Positions 45,197 to 58,836 of a stretch of DNA of 64,000 nt are shown piece by piece. This DNA is from Arsukibacterium perlucidum DSM 18276 (GTDB lineage Bacteria; Pseudomonadota; Gammaproteobacteria; Enterobacterales; Alteromonadaceae): contig NZ_KB907717.1 of NCBI RefSeq assembly GCF_000382165.1, forward strand, positions 1 through 64,000, written 5' to 3'. Every line of letters begins with the position of its first letter. Position 1 is the stretch's first letter. The position numbers were made by a program, and so were the translations under genes. Below the pieces are notes generated by a model. It was not told the origin of the DNA. It saw only the letters and a list, made by a program, of their open reading frames with translations, and ran no database searches.

Positions 45197-46257
45197 TTAG
45201 ACACTCCCGGGGTGTTGAAAAACCATTCTGCCAGCGCCGTAAAAAGCGGAATACAAATGGCAATAGCGACAGGGGTACCAATACTGGTCGATGAACCAAT
45301 ATACGCTGACGGGTTTGCTTTAGGAATACCGGCACGCAGGGTTGGCGGGCCGGAAATATCAGAACTGGATGCCGCCATTACAGCCAGTAATACAGTGCCG
45401 CCAGCGCTAAAACCGGTTAAGTAATGCGCGATAATGCCTAAACCAAACCCGACAAAACCATGCAGTATTGGTGCGACCGCGGCATACACGGCATACCAGT
45501 GGGCCACCCGGCGCAGTTCACTTAAACGCTGCCATGCTTCAATACCCATGATCAGCATCAGTATTGATAAAAAGCCACGAAATAGCGGCTCATAAAACGA
45601 TGCAAATACCGGCTCTGGTTTGGTTAATAAACCCAAAAATAAGCCTAGCACCAAGGCCGATAAAGCCGAACCTTGTAAACTCTCAACGATAATGTCTTTA
45701 ATTTTTACCGGCTTGCGCTCACTGTGCTTGGTAGCCGTGCCCGGAGTTGTCTGACTATCGGTTTTGGTTTTATCGCGTTCGCTGGCCAGGCGGCCCAATA
45801 CAATAGCCAGTACCAGCGCCGGTATATCCATAAAAGGATAAAGTGCCGATACCCAGGCTTCATATTCCATGCCCACATCGTCAAGATGCAGCATTGCAGC
45901 GGCAAAAGTAGATGCAGATACCGCACCAAACAGCCCTGCGGTGGCAATGGCATCGGCTTCTTTGACACCGGGTAATTTTGCCAGGGTAAACTTGCCAATA
46001 CCAACAATAGCAATACCCGCGACCATAGCTAAAAATGCGGGTAGCAGTAGCTCGGCCAAATTGGCATTGCGAATTTCCATGCCGCCTTGCAAGCCAATTT
46101 TTAGCAGTAACACAATGACAATAAACTTATAAACCTGCTCGGGAATGCTTAAGCGGCTGCCCATGGCGGCGATAAGCATACCGCCAAGCAAAAAACCTAA
46201 GGTGGGCTTTTGCAGGCTGGCAATAAAAAAATTTACAACGGTAAGTATCTGATCCAT
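45193..46257 (-). CDS. sbtA: Sodium-dependent bicarbonate transporter SbtA family
   Basis: A 354-residue inner-membrane protein with about ten membrane segments arranged as an inverted repeat. ATG 46257 with GAGG five bases upstream is preferred. Signatures: PTLGFLLGGMLIA, FGAVSASTFAAAM and, in the second half, LAVMAASSSDISGPPTLRAG, which form the two crossing helices of SbtA. Family members import bicarbonate with sodium in cyanobacteria. In a heterotroph it may serve anaplerotic carboxylation or another anion. A central hydrophilic loop (about residues 165-195) separates the halves. Followed by sbtB and rraA. Confidence 0.92.
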   Translation of the reverse strand: MDQILTVVNFFIASLQKPTLGFLLGGMLIAAMGSRLSIPEQVYKFIVIVLLLKIGLQGGMEIRNANLAELLLPAFLAMVAGIAIVGIGKFTLAKLPGVKEADAIATAGLFGAVSASTFAAAMLHLDDVGMEYEAWVSALYPFMDIPALVLAIVLGRLASERDKTKTDSQTTPGTATKHSERKPVKIKDIIVESLQGSALSALVLGLFLGLLTKPEPVFASFYEPLFRGFLSILMLIMGIEAWQRLSELRRVAHWYAVYAAVAPILHGFVGFGLGIIAHYLTGFSAGGTVLLAVMAASSSDISGPPTLRAGIPKANPSAYIGSSTSIGTPVAIAICIPLFTALAEWFFNTPGVSK

Positions 46258-46340
46258 GGCAACCTCAGTTTTTAATCCGCGCAAGGGTATATCTAAAGCC
46301 TGAGATGCGCAAACTGGTCTGACACTCTATGGCGGCAGCT

Positions 46341-46367
46341 ATAAAAATAGCCCCAAATGGAGCTATT
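46341..46367 (-). terminator. Intrinsic terminator of gltBD
   Basis: On the minus strand a 9-bp stem (AATAGCTCC with GGGGCTATT, one wobble pair) and 4-base loop are followed by TTTTTAT. It lies about 53 bases beyond the gltD stop. Confidence 0.75.
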
Positions 46368-46419
46368 ATCCGGATAAGTGCCAATTTTGCAGCATAATCT
46401 GTTGGTTATACTTGCTGCA

Positions 46420-52312
<5,893 letters not shown>

Positions 52313-52712
52313 GACTTACCTCCAAACTTGCCTTGAAAACGTATAATTATTTATAAAATATGAATTATTATTCTTTTTATGTGGTTTTTTGTAACTGAAA
52401 GAAAATAACGAGTATGCTTTCAGTGGTCAATGCGCTGTAGTGTATTTGCTCTAACTTGTTTGGCCGTCTAAATCGACCAAGCTGAACAGGTATACTAAGA
52501 AAAAGCCGAAAAAGCAAGTGGAGTTTATCCGTCTGGCCGTCTGTTTGAAGCTGAATGTAGTGGTCTGAAAATGAAAATAAATTACATGAATTGGCGATAT
52601 TTCCGCCATCAATACCGGTTTGGCATAAAAAAAAGCTGCAGAAGCAGCTTTTCAGGGGGAAGGTTAACAATGGTTTTGCATATATTTATGCTAAAAGGTT
52701 TGGTTGAGCAAA
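52313..52712. promoter_or_regulatory. gltBD upstream region
   Basis: A 400-base gap between gltB and iadA. The part nearest gltB is very AT-rich (about 52330-52400) and should carry the gltBD promoter. An open frame on the minus strand within it has no ribosome site and a composition unlike protein coding. The right end holds the iadA terminator. Confidence 0.45.
52627..52652 (-). terminator. Intrinsic terminator of iadA
   Basis: AAAAGCTGC (52631-52639), loop AGAA, GCAGCTTTT (52644-52652). On the minus strand a run of eight T follows. It lies about 60 bases beyond the iadA stop. Confidence 0.88.
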
Positions 52713-53894
52713 CTATCGCTCAAACATACCTTTTACGGTAGCGTTACCGTTTGCGACCAGTTGTTTGCCCTTCGCAAAAACCTGGTTTATGGCCAAATCG
52801 TCACGATTTATCAATACCAGATCGGCGTCCAATCCGCTGGCCAGCCGGCCTTTTTGCTTCAGTCCTAACACTGCTGCCGGCGACTGGGTTATAGCGCAGA
52901 TGGCATCACTAATGCTGACCTTGTGGCTTAATATGGCATCACGTGCCGACTGATACAGTGTACTTACTTGGCCAACTTGCAGCCCCAGCAACTCTCCATT
53001 GTCATTATAAATGGGCAGGCTGGCATTACCATCAGAGCTTAGGGTAAGTTGCAGCGGGTTAATTCCGGCCTGCAGCGCCTCAGCTAAAGCTGCCGCAGCG
53101 GCAACTTCGCCATGTTTTAGATCGTACTCTGTGGTACTGGTGGTGAAGTCAATAACGCCGCCTTTCTTAGCGAACTCAAGGCCTGCCTCGAAAACCCTGC
53201 GGTTACGGTTCATATGGGTCGGGTAAAACTGCTTTAAGGTTAATTCTGTGCCGGAAACAGCCTGATAGATCGGTTGCAAGATACGTTCGCCAGCGCCCAT
53301 GTGGACGCTGACGACACCACTCTTGCCTGCCAAAATACCACCCACTCTGGCGGCGGCCGCGACCTTACGGATTTCATCAATAGTAGGCTGTGATGAGCGA
53401 TGATCGCTTATCGCAATTTCACCTACACCAATAAACTTATCAATTAAGATTAAATCATCAGTAATACTGCCGGTTAAAGTACGGCAGGGAATTTCATAAG
53501 AGCCGGTATGACAGTAAGTGGTGATGCCTTCACTTTCTAATGCATGTGCTTTGGCCAGCAGGTTGGTTAACGTTCGGGTGGTTGCATCGGTTCCCAGCAC
53601 GCCTATGGCAGTGGTAACACCACCTAAGGTGGCATCGGTCAGTTGCATTTCCGGCGTGCGAGTCGCAAAACCGCCTTCGCCGCCACCGCCAATAAAGTGT
53701 ACCAGTGAGTCAACAAAACCTGGTGTCAGGTAATAGTCACTGCCGTCGATAACCGTAACCGGTAAATTACTGCCAGCCAGATTAAAGTCTTTACCGATGG
53801 CCGCTATACTACCACCGGCTATCACTACGTCCATTTTGCCGAGTGACTGTGGCGCAAACAGCTCGGCATTTTTTATAAGTATAATTGAATTCAA
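52713..53894 (-). CDS. iadA: Isoaspartyl dipeptidase (beta-aspartyl peptidase) with altered metal site
   Basis: A 393-residue amidohydrolase of the IadA family, which splits isoaspartyl (beta-Asp-X) dipeptides, including beta-Asp-Arg from cyanophycin. Family signatures GGGGEGGFATRTPEM, CHTGSYEIPCRTLTGS and ISDHRSSQP are present. Metal-site equivalents His198, His227 and Asp288 are visible; the bridging residue is Glu159 (GVGEIAISD) rather than the carbamylated Lys of E. coli. The usual HxH motif reads L64-V-H66, so the first histidine ligand is absent. It lies 29 bases after a YfcC permease gene in one operon, ending in a terminator. Confidence 0.92.
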   Translation of the reverse strand: MNSIILIKNAELFAPQSLGKMDVVIAGGSIAAIGKDFNLAGSNLPVTVIDGSDYYLTPGFVDSLVHFIGGGGEGGFATRTPEMQLTDATLGGVTTAIGVLGTDATTRTLTNLLAKAHALESEGITTYCHTGSYEIPCRTLTGSITDDLILIDKFIGVGEIAISDHRSSQPTIDEIRKVAAAARVGGILAGKSGVVSVHMGAGERILQPIYQAVSGTELTLKQFYPTHMNRNRRVFEAGLEFAKKGGVIDFTTSTTEYDLKHGEVAAAAALAEALQAGINPLQLTLSSDGNASLPIYNDNGELLGLQVGQVSTLYQSARDAILSHKVSISDAICAITQSPAAVLGLKQKGRLASGLDADLVLINRDDLAINQVFAKGKQLVANGNATVKGMFER

Positions 53895-53923
53895 AATATT
53901 AACCTCGAACAGCCGGATAGCTG

Positions 53924-55408
53924 CTATTGATATCCTATTGCAACAGCGATAAGCATAAAGCTACTGGCCAGAGCAAACAGCCACAGCTGTAATTTCCAGA
54001 CAAAACGGAACCAGACTGTCCAGTCAACCCTGACCACGCCTAAACAACCGATTAACGCCGCCGAAGTCGGAATAATACAGTTGGTTAAACCATCACCAAG
54101 CTGGAATGCTAATACCGCAATTTGACGCGATAGTCCGACTAAATCGGCCAATGGCGCGATAAGTGGCATAGTTAGCGCTGCCTGACCTGAACCCGAAGCA
54201 ACAAAGAAATTTATTACCGACTGAATAATCAGCATCAGCCAGGCTGACAAGTAGGAGGGTAAATCGCCCAGCGCCTGACCACTGTAATACAACAGGGTGT
54301 TTAGTACAGACGGTGAATTGGGCTCATCGCCACCAAGCAGCAGCACTATGCCTTTGGCCATACCAACAATCAGTGCGGCTGGTAATAGCTCTGCAGCGCC
54401 ATGTTTAAAACCGTCGGCGGCTTCATTCATGGTTAAGCGTTTACCCAGCACCGCGATAACGGCGATAACAATACCAATAGTAAAGAATTGACTGGCTATC
54501 TCAGGAATATAGTATTGGCGAGTGGTTACACCCCATATAATCCAGACCAGACCGGCAAAGAAGGCCAATAAAATAACGCTATCCAGTTGATTATATTCGT
54601 TTTTTGCTTCTGCACTTTGCTGTGCCCGTAATTTCTGGTCGGTATTGAAACTCAACGACAGCTCTGGTTGCGCTTTTATTCTGGCGGCATAGCGCATGGT
54701 GAAAATCATGCCAAATAAGGTGAAAACCACCCACATAGCAATGCGTAAGTCTTTGCCTGACATCAATGGTATTTCAGCAATGCCCTGCGCAATAGCGACA
54801 TTAAACGGGTTCATCCAGGAGGTTGCAAAGCCAATTTGGGTAGCAACATAGGTGACCAGTACCGTAGTTATGGCGTCATACCCCAGCGCCAGCATCAGGG
54901 GCAGTAAAATGATACAAAAAGCGATTGCTTCCTCGCCCATACCAAATACGGCACCACCCAGTGAAAACAAACCAAACATCAGTGGAATAAATACGAACTC
55001 CATCCGTTTGGTTTTTTCGATAAGTGCAAGAATACCGTTATGGATAGCACCGGTTTTCATAATGATGCCAAAAGCACCACCTGTAAGCAGAATAAAAGCC
55101 ACTACACCAATGGCTGACCCCCACTTATCGCCGGATACCAGCCCTTCAAAGGCATAGTTAAAAAAGCCAATGCCGCCACCCTCTGCAAACAGTGGTACGC
55201 CTTGTTGTGCATCTGTTACAAGGGTAAAGCTGTTTGGGTCTATCTTGCCTTTTAGTTTGGCGGCCCCTTCGGCCACCGGTGCAGGCTCGATTAAGCTAAA
55301 AGAGCCGGCAGGTACCAGATGTGATGCAACTGCAGCAAGAATCATCACAAAAAACAGGATGACAAAAGCATCCGGCATCGACACCGGTTTTTTTGTTTCG
55401 TTAGCCAT
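53924..55408 (-). CDS. YfcC-family permease linked to isoaspartyl dipeptidase
   Basis: A 494-residue inner-membrane carrier with about 12 hydrophobic segments, a paralogue of the permease at 26.3 kb. Shared motifs are FGMGEEAIAF, IGFATSWMNPFNVAIAQGIAEIP, VASGSGQAALTMPLIAPLADL and GDGLTNCIIPTSAAL. Transcription directly into iadA (29-base gap) suggests it imports isoaspartyl dipeptides or their amino-acid products; family members are putative carriers of basic amino acids or C4-dicarboxylates. The preceding gene is a TonB receptor, with a hairpin between. Confidence 0.9.
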   Translation of the reverse strand: MANETKKPVSMPDAFVILFFVMILAAVASHLVPAGSFSLIEPAPVAEGAAKLKGKIDPNSFTLVTDAQQGVPLFAEGGGIGFFNYAFEGLVSGDKWGSAIGVVAFILLTGGAFGIIMKTGAIHNGILALIEKTKRMEFVFIPLMFGLFSLGGAVFGMGEEAIAFCIILLPLMLALGYDAITTVLVTYVATQIGFATSWMNPFNVAIAQGIAEIPLMSGKDLRIAMWVVFTLFGMIFTMRYAARIKAQPELSLSFNTDQKLRAQQSAEAKNEYNQLDSVILLAFFAGLVWIIWGVTTRQYYIPEIASQFFTIGIVIAVIAVLGKRLTMNEAADGFKHGAAELLPAALIVGMAKGIVLLLGGDEPNSPSVLNTLLYYSGQALGDLPSYLSAWLMLIIQSVINFFVASGSGQAALTMPLIAPLADLVGLSRQIAVLAFQLGDGLTNCIIPTSAALIGCLGVVRVDWTVWFRFVWKLQLWLFALASSFMLIAVAIGYQ

Positions 55409-55441
55409 AGTTTAAGCCTTATGGTAGCTATCGGTAATTTA

Positions 55442-55474
55442 CGGGCGTGATATTAACAGCAGTTATCACGCCCG
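55442..55474 (-). terminator. Hairpin between TonB receptor and permease genes
   Basis: CGGGCGTGATA (55442-55452) is exactly complementary to TATCACGCCCG (55464-55474) with an 11-base loop. On the minus strand it lies 12 bases past the receptor stop and is followed by TAAATTA, a weak T tract. It may partially terminate, so the receptor is made in excess over the permease and peptidase, or stabilise the receptor mRNA end. Confidence 0.6.
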
Positions 55475-55486
55475 CGTCTTTGCTAA

Positions 55487-58414
55487 TTAAAAGAAATAGC
55501 TAAAGGATACACGATAGTTGCGGCCATAGGCGTTGTGGTTAATTGAGTCGAAACCGCGAGTGCTGCCGTACACTGCAGGCGGATCACGATCGAGCAGGTT
55601 ATCGACGGTGAAGTTTATCGACGCATGCTCAAAGTCATAACCGATATTGGCCCGCAATGTGGTCCATGCAGACACATCGCGATTACCATCAGCATCAATC
55701 AGGCCTAATTCGTCTAGCTCGTCCAGGTTACGGCTACGTAAGCGGGCGGTATCGTCCATATACGATGATGTATAGAGGGCGGTCAACCCCAGATACAGTG
55801 CTTCACCGCTCCATGAGATACGCGCACTACCAATATTTTCCGGGTAACGGAAAGTACCAATTAGTGCTTCAATTTCATCTGAACCCGCTTTATTACGATC
55901 AAACTCAAGATAGTGGGTCCAGTCCAGATCAAGTCCCAGGCGGCCACCCGCTAAATCTAATGTATGGCTGAAACGGGCATCAATACCGCTGACATCTTGT
56001 CGACCGACGTTGTCCAGCTGAATAACATGGTCGCGGAACAAGGGTAACTCCGCAAAACGCGGATTGTCATAGTCGACCCAGGCATCAAGAATCTCTGACA
56101 TATTGGCGCCTTCGTCTTCAACAGTAAGGCCTGCTAAGTCGGTAACGTCACACAGATCCGGGTTGTAAGAAATACCCAGCTCACCATCTGGTACCAGACC
56201 GCAATGACGAACACTGGCGTCAGTTGCCGTGCGGGCAAGCATGGCGGTCATATCGGTATCAACCAGTTTTTTGTGTTCAAACTGCCAGTAGTCAACTGTT
56301 AGGGTTGTGTCTTGGGTCGGGCTCCAGCCAAAACCTAAACTAACGGATTCTGATGTTTCTGCCTGCAGTGCTGCGTTGCCAAGTTCCAGAACGTTCGGGC
56401 TGCTGGTAAAGCCAGCACCTTCACAATATAGATCTGATACTGTTTGATTGGCGCTACAATCAAAGGTCGCAGTAGTGGTTCTGAGCTTTACACCCGCCTG
56501 AGTCAGCGAAGGAGCACGGAACGACGTGGCCCAGGAGCCTCGAAGGACCAAGCTGTCTAAAGGTCGCCAGGTAATGCCGACTTTAGGGTTAAAGGTGCTG
56601 CCAAAATCATCATAGTGATCGTATCGGCCAGCCAGTTGTAACTCAATGGTATCACTTAGCGGCGCGTAAATTTCAACGAAAGCTGCCATCTGGGTTCTGT
56701 CTGCATCAGAGAGACTGGAACCAAAGCCAAATACGTCAACCAGATAATCGTTGGCCGCACTTGCCTGGGCATTAGCTGATGGCGTATCGGTGATTTCTTC
56801 CTTACGCAGTTCCAAGCCAAAGGCTGAACGAACCAGCTGGCCATTGAATTCAAACAAATCACCACTTACCCGTGCGTCCCAACCATAAACAGTACTGACA
56901 CCATCACGGGTAGGTACTTCCTGAGCCAGTCCTAACAACGATTCATTGGCTGCATCATTAGCTAAGAAAGGGTTATATACACCGGCTAAACCAGCGCCAC
57001 TGCTACAGCTTAACGTGTCAGTATCGTTGTCATAACTGGCAATGCTGCCATCCTGACACAGCTCGCCGGCAATAGCGGCGTGATATTTATAGCGGTTGTA
57101 AATGCCGGCTATGGCTTTTTGCTCTGATTCTGAACGCGACAGCAATACCGCAGTTTCCCAGTCCCAGTTATCTGTGCTGCCGGCTAAGCTGCTAACCAGC
57201 CGGAATGAATCGGTGGTTACCTCGACAGTTCTTGGCGTGTTAAAACGGGCATCAAACCTGAAACCCCACAAGCGCTGACCCGCTTCGCTGGTAAAAGGAT
57301 CTATATAAATTTGATCAAGCAGGGAATCGCGAATGACGTCCGGGAAAATATCCAGTGCGGTTTCCTGAACCCATGGGCCTTCTTCATCGCTTACCTGATT
57401 AATTGGAGCCGGGCTGGATGAAGAAACCGACGAGGTGTTGCTGTAAAAGAAATCGGTATTCCAGACCAGGTCATTACTAAACTCTTTGCGAAAGTTAAAA
57501 CCGGCAGAAGCACTTTCAAAAGGCGTTTCCAGTACGTCATCCTGATTAGGATAATAAGCACAAATCTGTTCGCCAAGTTCAGTGGTTACCAAAGGGCTGG
57601 TACAGCCCGGACTGGCGATTTCATTGCCGTCTACCGCAGACCAGAAATAAATATTTGGCACGCCTTTAGGTAAATAGGAGTAATTACTTACTAAGCTTGG
57701 ATTGCGGGTAAACTCGCGGTCCTGTGCGGTGTAGCCTTTGCGATCATAGATATCTGCAAACAGCGTTAAGTTGCCACCGGCCAGTTCAGTACCAAGCAGG
57801 ATATTAGCGTTTATCTTACCTTCATCAGAGGATGCAGTGCTGTTAGCGTATGATAAATTAACCTCTGCACCTTCATAGTCGGTTTTCAGAATATAGTTAA
57901 TTACCCCGGCAACGGCGTCTGCACCATAAATAGCAGAAGCACCGGTTGCCAGAACTTCTACCCGTTCAATTGCCGCCAGCGGAATGCTGTTCACATCAAC
58001 AAAGTTCTGGGTGCCAGCCGCAAAAGACGAGGCGGCGATGCGCCGGCCATTTACCAGGGTCAGGGTCGAAGAGGGGCCTAAACCACGCAACGAGGCAGCC
58101 GCCTGGCCCGCCGGAGTTGAAGTAGAAGTCGCGCCGCTTTCAGATGTGGAGAAAGTACCGCTACCACCCCGCACCTGACCTAAATCTTTTAGCAGATCAT
58201 AAATTGAGCTGGCGCCGGAATTTTTAATATCATCGGCAGAGATAACCACCAGAGGTTGGGTGCCTTCCAGATCAACGCCTTTAATCCGCGAACCTGTTAC
58301 TTCAATTCGTTCGACTTTTTCTTCTTCTTTAGCCGTTTCCTGTTGTGCATAGCTAAAAGGAGACGTGAGTAAGCTGCCAGCAATAGCCAGCGCCAGCGGG
58401 TTTAATTTACGCAT
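55487..58414 (-). CDS. TonB-dependent outer-membrane receptor
   Basis: A 975-residue receptor. Signal peptide (residues 1-23, SYAQQ), a TonB-box-like region RIEVTGSRIKG, plug domain to about residue 190 (SADDIKNSGASSIYDLLKDLG, SLRGLGPSSTLTLVNGRRIA, YGADAVAGVINYILK), then a 22-strand barrel ending FSYFF. The N-terminus and GLGPSSTLTLVNGRR signature fit large-substrate receptors of marine bacteria used for peptides or saccharides, not classic siderophore receptors. Position upstream of a permease and isoaspartyl dipeptidase and divergent from a cyanophycinase suggests uptake of cyanophycin fragments. Paired cysteines in extracellular loops are visible. Confidence 0.93.
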   Translation of the reverse strand: MRKLNPLALAIAGSLLTSPFSYAQQETAKEEEKVERIEVTGSRIKGVDLEGTQPLVVISADDIKNSGASSIYDLLKDLGQVRGGSGTFSTSESGATSTSTPAGQAAASLRGLGPSSTLTLVNGRRIAASSFAAGTQNFVDVNSIPLAAIERVEVLATGASAIYGADAVAGVINYILKTDYEGAEVNLSYANSTASSDEGKINANILLGTELAGGNLTLFADIYDRKGYTAQDREFTRNPSLVSNYSYLPKGVPNIYFWSAVDGNEIASPGCTSPLVTTELGEQICAYYPNQDDVLETPFESASAGFNFRKEFSNDLVWNTDFFYSNTSSVSSSSPAPINQVSDEEGPWVQETALDIFPDVIRDSLLDQIYIDPFTSEAGQRLWGFRFDARFNTPRTVEVTTDSFRLVSSLAGSTDNWDWETAVLLSRSESEQKAIAGIYNRYKYHAAIAGELCQDGSIASYDNDTDTLSCSSGAGLAGVYNPFLANDAANESLLGLAQEVPTRDGVSTVYGWDARVSGDLFEFNGQLVRSAFGLELRKEEITDTPSANAQASAANDYLVDVFGFGSSLSDADRTQMAAFVEIYAPLSDTIELQLAGRYDHYDDFGSTFNPKVGITWRPLDSLVLRGSWATSFRAPSLTQAGVKLRTTTATFDCSANQTVSDLYCEGAGFTSSPNVLELGNAALQAETSESVSLGFGWSPTQDTTLTVDYWQFEHKKLVDTDMTAMLARTATDASVRHCGLVPDGELGISYNPDLCDVTDLAGLTVEDEGANMSEILDAWVDYDNPRFAELPLFRDHVIQLDNVGRQDVSGIDARFSHTLDLAGGRLGLDLDWTHYLEFDRNKAGSDEIEALIGTFRYPENIGSARISWSGEALYLGLTALYTSSYMDDTARLRSRNLDELDELGLIDADGNRDVSAWTTLRANIGYDFEHASINFTVDNLLDRDPPAVYGSTRGFDSINHNAYGRNYRVSFSYFF

Positions 58415-58836
58415 AGTTACACCTGTGTATTATTTGGGTACATGATCAGCTAAGGATCAGGCACACCAGTTATTTGCTTTATTTTTGCTTTATTGGGTTT
58501 GTTAAAATAGAAAACCTCAGGTCAACCGCAGTTGCCTGATATGTTTCTATTCGTTAAACCACTCGGAAAGGTAGTAGGACGAATAGTGATATGAGCCGAG
58601 CATTAGTGCTTTCTTTAACATATCGCTACTTTAAATAGTTAGTTACCAGGAAAAACTTTTAAATTTTGCAGTCGGACACAGTAGAAAACGGCGCCAAAAA
58701 CAATCTTATTTCTACTTCTAATTGGCAAAGATGTCAATACAGGATAATCTACAACCAGTAAATATTGGGTTGGCGCCTGGCGCATTATCAGTAGTCTGCA
58801 GGCTTTGACGGCCTGAAAAACAATAAGAAAGAGCCG
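58415..58836. promoter_or_regulatory. Divergent receptor / cyanophycinase control region
   Basis: A 422-base divergent gap that must drive the receptor operon and the cyanophycinase gene. It contains an exact 11-base tandem repeat TTTGCTTTATT (58473-58483 and 58484-58494) near the receptor side, and several small dyads such as GGCGCC at 58692-58697. No regulator gene is adjacent, so control must come from elsewhere. No open frame with protein character was seen. Confidence 0.45.

Noticed and set aside
52377-52670. 97-codon minus-strand open frame upstream of gltB
   Set aside because: It has no ribosome site, runs through the AT-rich promoter region and overlaps the iadA terminator; composition is not protein-like.
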